A stretch of 64,000 nucleotides of DNA from Aquipuribacter hungaricus (GTDB taxonomy: Bacteria > Actinomycetota > Actinomycetes > Actinomycetales > JBBAYJ01), in assembly GCF_042663885.1 (NCBI RefSeq), contig NZ_JBHSXV010000001.1; one strand, 5' to 3'. Of this stretch, positions 1 to 7,729 are shown piece by piece (position 1 is the first letter of the stretch; the number at the start of each line of letters is the position of its first letter). The notes below the pieces were generated by a model that was not told the DNA's origin, did not search any database, and saw only the letters and a program-made list of their open reading frames with translations. Made by a program: the position numbers and the translations under genes.

Positions 1-1
1 C

Positions 2-58
2 GTCCTCATCGTCTCGGGCCACGTGGACCAGATCGAGGCCTTCGCGGCACGGCCGTGA
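2..58 (+). CDS. trkA: C-terminal end of a TrkA-family K+ uptake regulator (partial)
   Basis: Only the last 18 codons are in the window (ending ...DQIEAFAARP, stop TGA at 56-58); the start lies upstream. The tail resembles the end of a TrkA_C (RCK_C) domain, which ends on a hydrophobic strand followed by a short helix. Its stop overlaps the GTG start of trkH by four bases (GTGA), so the two are very likely translationally coupled. TrkA-type proteins bind nucleotide and gate the TrkH channel from the cytoplasm. The assignment rests mainly on the trkH context because so little sequence is visible. Confidence 0.7.
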   Translation, partial: VLIVSGHVDQIEAFAARP

Positions 59-1587
59 CCGGCGCACGACCGGACGGGCCGACGGAGCCCGCCGAGGACC
101 CGCTGCACCACGGCTCGCTGACGCCCGACCCGACGGTGGACACGCCCCGGGTGCGCGGCGGCATCCCGCGCTGGAGCATCCGGCGGCTGCTGCCCGGCGG
201 CGACCGCACCCCGTCCGCGCTCGCCCGGCGCGCGGGGCTCGAGGCGTTCCTGTCCCCCGCCCGCGTCATCCCGGTCGGACTGCTCGCGGTGATCCTCGTC
301 GGCACCGCGCTCCTGCACACCCCGCTGGCGGTCAAGGCGGTGTCCGAGGGCGGGACCGGACCGGAGGGGGTCCCGCCGACGGTGGTGGCCGTGTTCACCG
401 CCACGAGCGCCACCTGCGTCACCGGCCTGGTGGTGGTGGACACCCCCACGTACTGGTCCCACTTCGGCCTGGTCGTCATCCTCCTGCTGTTCCAGGTCGG
501 GGGCCTGGGCATCGCGACCCTCGGCTCGCTCGTGGGGCTGGCGGTGCTGCGGCGCTTCGGCGTCAACAGCATGCTCGCGGCCAGCCAGGACGCCCGCGGC
601 TTCGACCTGGGCGAGATCCGCTCGATCCTGCCGCGGCTCATGCTGACCACCGTCGTCATCGAGGGGGTCACGGCTGCGCTGCTGACGGCTCGGTTCGTGC
701 TCGGCTACGGCGAGCCACCCGCCCGGGCCCTGTGGCTCGGGGTCTTCCACGCGGTCTCGGCCTTCAACAACGCCGGCTTCGCCCTGTTCAGCGACAGTCT
801 CGTCGGCTTCGTCGGGGACCCGTGGATCACCGTGCCGGTGATGGTCGCGGTCATCCTCGGCGGGCTCGGGTTCCCCGTCCTCGTCGAGCTGGCCCGGTTC
901 CGCCGACCGGGGGCCTGGTCGCTGCACACCCAGCTGGTCATCTCCACCTCCGCCGTCCTCTTCGTCGGTGGGGCCCTGGTGCTCGGCGCGCTGGAGTGGG
1001 GGAACGAGGACACGATCGGCGAGCTGACGCTGGCGACCAAGCTGCAGGCCGCCTTCTTCATGTCCGTGGCACCACGGTCCGTGGGGTTCGCGACCATCGA
1101 CTACGCCGGCATGGGCGAGGCGGCCCGCATCGTCACCGGCGGCCTGATGTTCACCGGCGCCGGCAGCGCGGGGACCTCGGGCGGCATCAAGGTCGGCACG
1201 CTCGCCGTCCTCGCGCTGGCCGTCTACGCCGAGGCCCGTGGTGACGTCGACGTCCACGCCTTCGGCCGCAGGATCGCCACCGCGACCGTCCGGCAGGCGC
1301 TCGCGGTGCTCGGCTTCTCCATCGTGCTGTCCGGGTTCGCCATCGTCGTCATGCTGCAGCTGACCGACCTCGAGCTGGGCGATGCCATCTTCGAGGCCGT
1401 GTCGGCGACCGCGGTGGTCGGGCTGTCGACCGGGGTGACCGACGACCTCCCGCTGCCCGCGCAGTGGTTCGTCGTCGGCTGCATGTTCGTGGGGCGCGTC
1501 GGCCCGGTCGCCGTGGCCGCGGCCGTGGCGACCCAGCAGCGCCGACGGCTGTACCGGCTGCCCGAGGCCCGCCCGCTCATCGGCTGA
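55..1587 (+). CDS. trkH: TrkH-family potassium uptake membrane protein
   Basis: A 510-residue multi-spanning membrane protein of the TrkH/KtrB superfamily, which forms the K+-conducting pore in the cytoplasmic membrane. About 50 soluble residues precede the first membrane segment (VIPVGLLAVILVGTALLHTP). Repeated M1-P-M2 units follow, with pore-loop sequences such as TSATCVTGL and AVSAFNNAGF. A glycine-rich segment (GAGSAGTSGGIKVGT) matches the intramembrane gate loop before the last helices. The GTG start overlaps the preceding trkA stop as GTGA. Length fits KtrB/TrkH proteins of Actinobacteria. Together with the upstream TrkA-type subunit it should form a low-affinity K+ uptake system. Family confidence is high; KtrB versus TrkH naming is not resolved. 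Confidence 0.93.
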   Translation: MTGARPDGPTEPAEDPLHHGSLTPDPTVDTPRVRGGIPRWSIRRLLPGGDRTPSALARRAGLEAFLSPARVIPVGLLAVILVGTALLHTPLAVKAVSEGGTGPEGVPPTVVAVFTATSATCVTGLVVVDTPTYWSHFGLVVILLLFQVGGLGIATLGSLVGLAVLRRFGVNSMLAASQDARGFDLGEIRSILPRLMLTTVVIEGVTAALLTARFVLGYGEPPARALWLGVFHAVSAFNNAGFALFSDSLVGFVGDPWITVPVMVAVILGGLGFPVLVELARFRRPGAWSLHTQLVISTSAVLFVGGALVLGALEWGNEDTIGELTLATKLQAAFFMSVAPRSVGFATIDYAGMGEAARIVTGGLMFTGAGSAGTSGGIKVGTLAVLALAVYAEARGDVDVHAFGRRIATATVRQALAVLGFSIVLSGFAIVVMLQLTDLELGDAIFEAVSATAVVGLSTGVTDDLPLPAQWFVVGCMFVGRVGPVAVAAAVATQQRRRLYRLPEARPLIG

Positions 1588-1648
1588 GCGTCTGACCCGG
1601 CGCACCGGCTGGATACCCGCGGCAACCCCGGTCGCTGGCGGTGGACGG

Positions 1649-1972
1649 TCAGGCCTGGTCGAAGACGTAGAACACGTTGCCGCCCGGGTCGGAGAAGCCG
1701 ACCACCTCGCCGCCCGGGATGGCGTAGCGCGGCACGGCGACCGGGATGTCGTCGTGGGCCGCCTCCCAGGCTGCCGCGTCGGCGACCTCGAACATGGGAC
1801 CGGCGGGGTACGGGTCGGTCGACAGCATGAGCTGGACGTCGCCGCCAGGGCTGGCGAGCGCGACGGTGCTGTCGCCCTCGCGCCAGGCCTCGTCCAGGCC
1901 GAGCCGCCCGCGGTAGAGCTCCTCCGCCGCGGCCAGGTCCGACACCGGCAGGAACAGGAATGCCAGCTTCAT
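1649..1972 (-). CDS. VOC (glyoxalase/bleomycin-resistance fold) protein
   Basis: A 107-residue single-domain vicinal-oxygen-chelate protein. The N-terminal strand MKLAFLFLPVSDLAAAEELYRG and the C-terminal GGEVVGFSDPGGNVFYVFDQ are typical of the two beta-alpha-beta-beta-beta modules of the family. The ATG at 1972 is chosen because a GGGGGG ribosome-binding site lies just upstream; the reading frame stays open eight codons further. Such small VOC proteins are often metal-dependent isomerases, dioxygenases or drug-binding proteins, and the sequence does not identify a substrate. It converges on trkH, with about 60 bp between the two stop codons and no clear terminator. Function beyond the fold is unknown. 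Confidence 0.8.
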   Translation of the reverse strand: MKLAFLFLPVSDLAAAEELYRGRLGLDEAWREGDSTVALASPGGDVQLMLSTDPYPAGPMFEVADAAAWEAAHDDIPVAVPRYAIPGGEVVGFSDPGGNVFYVFDQA

Positions 1973-2112
1973 CGTCCCCCCGTCCCCGGCCGGCACGTCC
2001 GGCCGAGGTCGTCAGCGTGCAGGTGGGCGTGGGGCGCTCACAAGGGGGTGCCCGCGCCCTGTGGACGGCGTCCGGTGCTGGTGCGGTGCTGGCGCCGGCG
2101 CCGGCCGTCGCG

Positions 2113-2135
2113 CTGTCACCCGGGGCGCCTAGCGT
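2113..2135 (+). promoter_or_regulatory. Candidate damage-type leaderless promoter of the GNAT gene
   Basis: CTGTCACCC, then 8 nt, then TAGCGT, with the ATG seven bases after the -10 box. The spacing between TGTC and TAGCGT (12 nt) equals that of the RecA-independent damage promoter consensus (TTGTCRGTG-N8-TANNNT) and of two other sites in this window. There is no room for a Shine-Dalgarno sequence downstream of the predicted start point, so the mRNA is probably leaderless. Confidence 0.5.
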
Positions 2136-2142
2136 GCGCCGG

Positions 2143-2727
2143 ATGGACAGGACGACGGAGGTGCGGGCCGCGGTCGGCCGGTTCGACGACCTCGCCACGG
2201 TGGTCGGTCCCAGGCGTCCCGACGTGGGCGGCTGCTGGTGCATGGCCTACCGCGACAGCCGGGTAGCGACGATGGAGCGGCCCGACTTCGTGCGAGGGCT
2301 GTGCGAGACGGACCCGGGTCCCGGCGTCCTCGCCTACGTCGACGGGGAGCCGGCCGGGTGGTGCTCGGTGGCGCCGCGCAGCACGTACCGGCGGCTGGTC
2401 AACAGCCGGACGCTGCCGCACGTGGACGACCGCGACCCGTGGAGCGCCGTCTGCTTCGTGGTCCGGCCGGGGTACCGCAGGCAGGGGCTCATGCACGACC
2501 TGCTCGCCGGCGCGGTGGCGCACGCGGCGGCCCACGGCGCCGAGGTGGTCGAGGGGTACCCCTTGGACACCGACGGCGAGCGTGTCGACGTCATCTCCGG
2601 CTACGTCGGCACGACCCGGCTGTTCGAGGCCGCCGGGTTCGAGCGGGTGGTGAGGACGACGGGGCGCAGCGGCGGGCGGCCGCGGTGGCTGGTGCGGCGC
2701 GAGCTGGGCGGCGCGGCGCAGGCGTAG
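2143..2727 (+). CDS. GNAT-family N-acetyltransferase
   Basis: A 194-residue GNAT-fold protein. The acetyl-CoA binding region reads VCFVVRPGYRRQGLMHDLL (beta4 followed by the R-x-x-G-x loop and alpha3). The final TRLFEAAGFERVVRT is the usual 'Y/LFexxGF' C-terminal GNAT motif. The N-terminal half has a CWCMAYRD segment of unknown role. The ATG at 2143 is preferred over an in-frame start at 1960, because a promoter -10 box sits seven bases upstream and the extra 61 residues are low-complexity. The acceptor substrate cannot be told from sequence. The promoter resembles the damage-inducible type, which may link it to the genotoxic-stress response; that is inference. Confidence 0.82.
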   Translation: MDRTTEVRAAVGRFDDLATVVGPRRPDVGGCWCMAYRDSRVATMERPDFVRGLCETDPGPGVLAYVDGEPAGWCSVAPRSTYRRLVNSRTLPHVDDRDPWSAVCFVVRPGYRRQGLMHDLLAGAVAHAAAHGAEVVEGYPLDTDGERVDVISGYVGTTRLFEAAGFERVVRTTGRSGGRPRWLVRRELGGAAQA

Positions 2728-2893
2728 CCGAGGACACGCAGGCGAAGGTCGGAGGAGGGGCCGCCCGTAGCAGCGGAAGCGGCGGCGAGCGCGAGTGGCG
2801 CGGCAGGGGCCGTCGGCGCCGGTGTGGCCTCGACGCGACCACAAGTGCGACCCACGAGGACCGTCGACAGCGGAGGTACGCAGCCCGGCAGTT

Positions 2894-2916
2894 GTGTCCG
2901 GCCTCCTCTCTAGCGT
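2894..2916 (+). promoter_or_regulatory. Candidate RecA-independent damage promoter of the DUF222/HNH gene
   Basis: GTGTCCGGC-N8-TAGCGT lies directly upstream, with the ATG of the DUF222/HNH gene six bases after the -10 box. It shares 11 identical bases (GTTGTGTCCGG) and identical spacing with the radA promoter at 9052-9074. The arrangement matches the PafBC-type (RecA-NDp) promoter, in which an upstream TGTC-containing element replaces the normal -35 box. Initiation would fall at or next to the start codon. Confidence 0.6.
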
Positions 2917-2922
2917 CGTCCC

Positions 2923-4362
2923 ATGGACCAGCCGCCCTCGCCCGACACCGCCTGCATGCTGGTCGCGGGCTCGATGGCGCGGATCTCTGCGGCCGCCGAG
3001 GCGGCGGGCCTGGTCGCGGTCGCGGAGCTGGCCCTGCGGCGCCGGGTCGAGGGCGCCCGCCACGGCCTCGGCACCGACGAGAGCGACGACTACACCGCCG
3101 ACGAGGTCGGCGCCCTGCTCCGCATGTCACGGCAGACCGCCCGGGCGCGGCTCGCCCTCGGCCTGGACCTCCTGCACCGCCGACCCGCGACCCTGGCCGC
3201 CCTCACCCGCGGAGACATCTGCCTCACCCGGGCCCGCCGCATCAGCGAGGCCCTCGCCCAGGTCGACGACGACACCGCCCGCCAGGTCGAGCACCAGGCC
3301 CTCGACAGGGCACCGGAGCAGACACCGGCCCAGCTGAGCGCCCGCCTGACCCGCCTCGTCCTGCGCGCAGACGCCGACGCCGCCCGCCGCCGCACCCAGG
3401 CCGCCGTCCGCGACCGCCGCTGCTCCATCCGCGTCCTCCACGACGGCACCGCCCTGCTCCAGGTCGTCGGCCGCACCGAGCTCGTCGTCGCCGCCTACGA
3501 ACGCATCGACCAGGCCGCACGCAGCATCCTGCGGGACACCCCCACCGGACTCGACAGCGGCGACCAGCACGCCGGGTCGTCGGTGCCCACCGACCCCGGG
3601 CGGACCCTGGACCAGACCCGCGTCGACGTGGTCCTCGGCATGCTCGTCGGTGACCCCGACACCGTCACCGCAGCCACCGGCGTCCAGGTCACCGTCGACG
3701 TCGTCGCCCCCGTCGGCACCCTCCTCGGCGGGGACGAGCCCGGCGAGCTCGTCGGCTACGGCCCCATACCCGCGGCGGTCCGCGAGCTGGCCGAGGACGC
3801 GGCATGGCGGCGCTGGGTCACCGACACCGACGGGACAGTCGTCGCGCGCAGCACCCGCCGCTACCGCCCCAGCACCGCCATGGTCCAGCTGCTGCGCGCC
3901 CGGGACGGCACCTGCCGCTTCCCGACCTGCCGACGCCGGGCCAGCGCCTGCGACCTCGACCACGTCGTCCCCTGGCCCGCAGGCCAGACCTCCACCGACA
4001 ACCTCGCCGTCCTGGGCCGGCACCACCACCGCCTCAAGCACCGGGCAGGCTGGTCGGTACGCCTCGACCCCGACGGCACCCTGCACTGGCGCACACCCGC
4101 AGGCATCGAGCACGTCAGCCCCGGCCGACGGCTCGGCATGCCCGAGCACGACCGTCCGCTGCAGCCTGCCGTCGCGACGGCGGGTAGCGCCCACGACGGT
4201 TGGTCGAAGCAGACCGTGGTGACAGCAGGCAGGCCCGAGACGGTGGACGTCTCCGGATCCGTCGTCACGGCCGGCCTACGAGGCTTCCCCGACCGGTCAC
4301 CCAGCCCCGCAGTCCCGAGGCAGGGACCCGAGCCACCCGCGCCGGACCTCCCGCCCTTCTGA
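2923..4362 (+). CDS. DUF222 (13E12 repeat) HNH-endonuclease-like protein
   Basis: A 479-residue protein with the layout of the actinobacterial DUF222/HNH (13E12) family. An alpha-helical DUF222 region (about residues 10-300) precedes a C-terminal HNH domain. The HNH core is visible: RDGTCRFPTC, then ACDLDHVVPWPAG, then TDNLAVLGRHHHRLKH. It provides two cysteines, the DH pair, an Asn and the final His. These proteins are multicopy in Actinobacteria and are often induced by DNA damage, but their biological role is not established. The promoter at 2894 fits damage induction. The roughly 100-residue tail after the HNH domain is low-complexity. The ATG is fixed by the -10 box six bases upstream. 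Confidence 0.9.
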   Translation: MDQPPSPDTACMLVAGSMARISAAAEAAGLVAVAELALRRRVEGARHGLGTDESDDYTADEVGALLRMSRQTARARLALGLDLLHRRPATLAALTRGDICLTRARRISEALAQVDDDTARQVEHQALDRAPEQTPAQLSARLTRLVLRADADAARRRTQAAVRDRRCSIRVLHDGTALLQVVGRTELVVAAYERIDQAARSILRDTPTGLDSGDQHAGSSVPTDPGRTLDQTRVDVVLGMLVGDPDTVTAATGVQVTVDVVAPVGTLLGGDEPGELVGYGPIPAAVRELAEDAAWRRWVTDTDGTVVARSTRRYRPSTAMVQLLRARDGTCRFPTCRRRASACDLDHVVPWPAGQTSTDNLAVLGRHHHRLKHRAGWSVRLDPDGTLHWRTPAGIEHVSPGRRLGMPEHDRPLQPAVATAGSAHDGWSKQTVVTAGRPETVDVSGSVVTAGLRGFPDRSPSPAVPRQGPEPPAPDLPPF

Positions 4363-4493
4363 CCACGGACCAGGCGTCGGTGCGCCAGGTCGCACGCCCC
4401 GACACCCGGCACCCGGTGGACGCTCGGAGTCGTCTGCGAGGTCCGGTGCACGCGCCGACCCGGCAGTCCCCGGCACCAGCGTCCTGTCGCGCC

Positions 4494-4862
4494 TCAGCGC
4501 GGGCGGAGCTTGCGCTCCGGGTGCGCCCGGCTCCACTCCTTCATCCGCCGCGGGTAGCCGGTGACCCCGGCCTCGTACACCGGCAGGCTCAGGCTGCGCG
4601 CGAGCTTGCCCGCGGCCGACGGCGAGGCGACGCGGCGACGGGTCCACTCGCCGTCGTAGGCCACCGCGACGAGCGTGGTGTCGAAGCCGTCGTTCTCCGG
4701 CTCCAGGTAGAACTCGACGCCCCGCCGCGTCGTCGCGAAGTCCCGCAGGTGCGCGACGTCCTCGGCGAGCCGGGCCGCAGCCTGACCACGCCCGCCGCCG
4801 GCGCCGGTCGCGTCAGCACCCGACCGCCGCTGCCTGCCGAACGTCCTCGAGAGCCAGCCCAC
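4494..4862 (-). CDS. Conserved actinobacterial protein next to proC, function unknown
   Basis: A 122-residue basic soluble protein. The N-terminal third (RTFGRQRRSGADATGAGGG) is probably disordered. The remainder forms a compact domain with RRGVEFYLEPENDGFDTTLVAVAYDGEWTRRRV followed by SLPVYEAGVTGYPRRMKEW. This pattern recurs beside proC in Actinobacteria, but I know of no assigned function. The GTG at 4862 is chosen because GGAGGTGCGGC precedes it at ribosome-binding-site distance; the open frame extends to 4985 but that part is unlike protein sequence. It lies about 120 bp downstream of proC on the same strand. About 130 bp on its other side, up to the HNH gene, shows no feature. Confidence 0.7.
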   Translation of the reverse strand: MGWLSRTFGRQRRSGADATGAGGGRGQAAARLAEDVAHLRDFATTRRGVEFYLEPENDGFDTTLVAVAYDGEWTRRRVASPSAAGKLARSLSLPVYEAGVTGYPRRMKEWSRAHPERKLRPR

Positions 4863-4981
4863 GCCGCACCTCCGCGTCCTGGGCCGCCGTGCCGACGTCC
4901 CCGTCCTGACCGGGACCGTACCGGGGGCCCCGTGCTCGGCCCGCGGTCGGTCCCGCCGGCACCGACAGGTGCCCGTCGTCG

Positions 4982-5896
4982 TCAACTACCGGCGAGCCGG
5001 CCCAGTTCCGCCGAGCGGTCGCGTGCGGCCTCCATCGCCGTGACGAACGCCGCCCGCACCCGGTGGTCGTCCAGGACGCGCACCGCGGCGATGGTCGTCC
5101 CCGCCGGGGAGCAGACCTGCTCGCGCAGGACCGACGGGTGCTGACCGGTCTCGGACACCATCTTCCCGGCGCCGAGGACGGTCTGGGCGGCGAGCGTCGT
5201 CGCCACGTCGCGCGACAGCCCGAGCAGCACCCCCGCCTCGACCATGGCCTCGACGACGTAGAACACGTACGCCGGGCCCGACCCGGACACCGCGGTGACG
5301 GCATCCATCTGGTGCTCGGGCACCCGGACCACCTTGCCGACGCTGGCCAGCAGGGCCTCCGCGGCGTCGAGGTGCCCTGCGTCGCAGTGGCTCCCGGGCG
5401 ACAGCGCGCTCATCCCGGCGTCGACGAGGGCGGGGGTGTTGGGCATGACGCGGACGACGGCCACCCGCTCGGGCGCACCCGCCTCGGCGAGCCCGCGCTC
5501 GATGGCGGCCGTGGTCACGCCCGCGGCGAGCGAGACGACGAGCGTCCCGGCCGACAGGTGGGGCGCGATCTCGGCGACGAGGGCGGGGACGTCCTGCGGC
5601 TTGACCACCATGACGACGGTCCCGGCGGCCTCCACCGCCTCGGGGTTGCCGACGACGTCGACGCCGTGTCGCTCGCGCAACTCGGCGGCGCGGGCCTCAC
5701 GTCGCTCCGTGATGCGCAGGCCCGAGGCAGGCCGGCCGGCGCGCAGCAGGCCCGCCAGCAGCGTCTCCCCCATGACGCCTGCGCCCAGGACGGCGACGAC
5801 GTCCTCGCGGGGAGCGCCGTCGACGGTGCTGGTCGCGTCGGTCCCGGCAGCCGCGTGGGTCCCGCCGGCCCCGGCAGCCGCGTCGACGCCGGTCAC
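4982..5896 (-). CDS. proC: Pyrroline-5-carboxylate reductase
   Basis: ProC catalyses the last step of proline synthesis, NAD(P)H-dependent reduction of pyrroline-5-carboxylate. The Rossmann motif AVLGAGVMGE follows a 34-residue disordered N-terminal extension. VRVMPNTPALVDAGMSAL and AVSGSGPAYVFYVVEAM are the conserved substrate/dimer motifs, and the C-terminal LREQVCSPAGTT is the P5CR signature. From the chosen GTG the protein is 304 residues, slightly longer than usual (about 270) because of the extension. The GTG at 5896 overlaps the proline dehydrogenase stop as GTGA. This places a proline-making and a proline-degrading enzyme in one coupled operon, an arrangement seen in other Actinobacteria. 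Confidence 0.95.
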   Translation of the reverse strand: MTGVDAAAGAGGTHAAAGTDATSTVDGAPREDVVAVLGAGVMGETLLAGLLRAGRPASGLRITERREARAAELRERHGVDVVGNPEAVEAAGTVVMVVKPQDVPALVAEIAPHLSAGTLVVSLAAGVTTAAIERGLAEAGAPERVAVVRVMPNTPALVDAGMSALSPGSHCDAGHLDAAEALLASVGKVVRVPEHQMDAVTAVSGSGPAYVFYVVEAMVEAGVLLGLSRDVATTLAAQTVLGAGKMVSETGQHPSVLREQVCSPAGTTIAAVRVLDDHRVRAAFVTAMEAARDRSAELGRLAGS

Positions 5897-6843
5897 TTCG
5901 TGCTCGTCAGCGAGCGCAGCAGCAGCGCGAGGTTCGCGGGGCGCTCGGCCAGCCGTCGCACCAGGTAGGCGTACCAGTCCTCGCCGTAGGGCACGTAGGT
6001 CCGGACCCGCCGGCCCAGCGCGGCCAGGCGGGCCTGCTCCTCCGGGCGCACCCCGAGCAGCATCTGCACCTCCCACGAGTCCCCGTCGCGGCCGACGTCC
6101 CGGGCCACGGCGTCGGCGATCTCGAGCAGCGTCGGGTCGTGGCTGGCGACCATCGGGTAGCCCTCGCCGGCCATGAGGACCTTGAGGCAGCGCACGTAGG
6201 ACCGGTCGACCTCGTGCGGGGTGGCGAAGGCCACGGACTCCGGCTGGGCGTAGGCGCCCTTGCACAGCCGCACCCGCGACCCCGCGGTCGCCAGCTCGCG
6301 GCAGTCGGCCTCGGTGCGCCGCAGCTGGGACTGCAGGACGGCCCCGACCCAGGGGAAGTCCGCCCGGAGCGCCTCGAGGACACGGAGGGTGGAGTCGACC
6401 GTCGTGTGGTCCTCCATGTCCAGCGTCACCGTGGTGCCGGCCAGGGACGCGGCGTCGCAGATGGCACGGGCGTTCTCCAGCGCCGTCTGCTCGCCGGAGG
6501 CCCCGAGCGCCTGGCCGAGCGCCGACAGCTTGACCGAGGTCTCGACCGCCCCGCCCTCGGTCAGCCCGAGCGCAGACAGCCGGCCGAGCAGGCCGACGTA
6601 GGCGTCCCGCGTCGCGGCGGCGTCGGCGGCGTCGGTGACGTCCTCGCCGAGCCGGTCGAGGGTGACGAGCATCCCCTGCCCGCGCAGCTCGGTCGCGACC
6701 TCGAGCGCGTGGTCGTCACCGGTCCCGGCGACGAAGCGGCGCACCAGCTCGCGCGTCACGGGGGCACGTTCCACGACCTCCCGCAGCCGGGAGTTGCGCG
6801 ACGCTGCCAGCAGCACTGCCCGTTGGGCCTCGGCGATCACCAC
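5893..6843 (-). CDS. Proline dehydrogenase (monofunctional PRODH)
   Basis: A 316-residue FAD-dependent proline dehydrogenase with a TIM-barrel fold, oxidising proline to pyrroline-5-carboxylate. Diagnostic motifs are VTLDMEDHTTVD, RLCKGAYAQPESVAF, MVASHDPTLLEIA, WEVQMLLGVR and the C-terminal YVPYGEDWYAYLVRRLAERPANL. It lacks the P5C dehydrogenase domain of PutA, so glutamate formation needs a separate enzyme not in this window. The start is one of two adjacent GTG codons (6843 or 6840). It sits between a sugar-phosphate isomerase-like gene and proC, all leftward. Mycobacteria keep a related isomerase-proC neighbourhood. Confidence 0.93.
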   Translation of the reverse strand: MVIAEAQRAVLLAASRNSRLREVVERAPVTRELVRRFVAGTGDDHALEVATELRGQGMLVTLDRLGEDVTDAADAAATRDAYVGLLGRLSALGLTEGGAVETSVKLSALGQALGASGEQTALENARAICDAASLAGTTVTLDMEDHTTVDSTLRVLEALRADFPWVGAVLQSQLRRTEADCRELATAGSRVRLCKGAYAQPESVAFATPHEVDRSYVRCLKVLMAGEGYPMVASHDPTLLEIADAVARDVGRDGDSWEVQMLLGVRPEEQARLAALGRRVRTYVPYGEDWYAYLVRRLAERPANLALLLRSLTSTK

Positions 6844-6852
6844 GCCGGAAGG

Positions 6853-7665
6853 CTAACCGCCGGACAGGTGCCGTCTGGCGAAGGCCAGGCTGCGCTCCAG
6901 GGCGTCCACACGGTTGGCCTTGTCGCGGCGGGTGTTGATCTCCACGACGGTGTGGCCGTCCCAGCCGCCGGCGGCCAGCTTCTCCAGCACCTCCGCGACG
7001 GGCTGGGTGCCCTCGCCGGGCACCAGGTGCTCGTCGAGCAGGGAGCCGCTGCCGTCGGTGAGGTGGAGGTGGCGGACCCGCTCCCCCAGGACGTCCAGCA
7101 GCTGCATCGAGTCCTGGCGGGCCGTGGCGGCGTGGCTGAAGTCCAGGGTGCAGTGGGCGTAGCCGTGGTCGAGCAGGTCCCAGCCGGGCGCGTAGGCCTG
7201 CACGTCGCGGCCGCCGACCCGCCACGGGAACATGTTCTCCACCGCGAAGGTGCAGTGGTGCTCCTCGCCGAGCGCCTCGATGCCCTCCTCGAACCCGGCC
7301 CCGTACGTGCGCTGCCAGCGGAAGGGCGGGTGCACGACCACGGTGCTCGCACCGAGCGCCTCGGCGTGCTCGGCGGTCCGGACCAGGCGGGCCCAGTTGT
7401 CGCGGCCCCAGACACCCTGCGTGAGCAGCAGCGTCGGTGCGTGGACGCTCATCACCGGCACCTCGTAGGTGGCGGCCAGGCGGAGCAGGGCGTCGGCGTC
7501 CCGGCTGACCGGGTCCGACCAGACCATGACCTCGACACCGTCGTAGCCGAGCTCGGCCGCCTGCCGGAAGGCCTCCTCGGCCGGCTCCGGGTACACCGAG
7601 GTCGTCGCCAGGCCGACGAGGGACCTGGCCGGCGAGCCGTCGGACGACGACGCAGACGCGGTCAC
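6853..7665 (-). CDS. Sugar phosphate isomerase/epimerase (AP endonuclease 2-like TIM barrel)
   Basis: A 270-residue xylose-isomerase-like TIM-barrel protein. The barrel strands and metal-binding acidic residues are recognisable: GYDGVEVMVWSD, VMSVHAP, STVVVHPPFRW, CTFAVENMFP, CTLDFSHA, VRHLHLTDG and HTVVEIN. The Glu of VEN, the Asp of LDFSH, the His of HLHL and the Glu of VEIN are at the usual divalent-metal positions. The substrate is not identifiable; homologues lie beside proC in mycobacteria. The GTG start at 7665 precedes a disordered leader of about 15 residues. Nine bases separate its stop from the proline dehydrogenase start, so the three genes are likely one operon. Confidence 0.85.
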   Translation of the reverse strand: MTASASSSDGSPARSLVGLATTSVYPEPAEEAFRQAAELGYDGVEVMVWSDPVSRDADALLRLAATYEVPVMSVHAPTLLLTQGVWGRDNWARLVRTAEHAEALGASTVVVHPPFRWQRTYGAGFEEGIEALGEEHHCTFAVENMFPWRVGGRDVQAYAPGWDLLDHGYAHCTLDFSHAATARQDSMQLLDVLGERVRHLHLTDGSGSLLDEHLVPGEGTQPVAEVLEKLAAGGWDGHTVVEINTRRDKANRVDALERSLAFARRHLSGG

Positions 7666-7717
7666 GGTCGGCCAGCCTACGGCTCCACGGGCCCCCCGCC
7701 AGGCGGGAGCGCGGGGC

Positions 7718-7723
7718 TACATT
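7718..7723 (+). promoter_or_regulatory. -10 box TACATT of a likely leaderless gene
   Basis: TACATT ends six bases before the GTG at 7730. No Shine-Dalgarno sequence lies between, so transcription probably starts at or next to the start codon. No convincing -35 hexamer was seen. Confidence 0.45.
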
Positions 7724-7729
7724 CGCCCG

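Noticed and set aside
2601..4194. Several minus-strand frames opposite the DUF222/HNH gene
   Set aside because: Shadows of the HNH gene; no motifs, no ribosome-binding sites, and biased composition.
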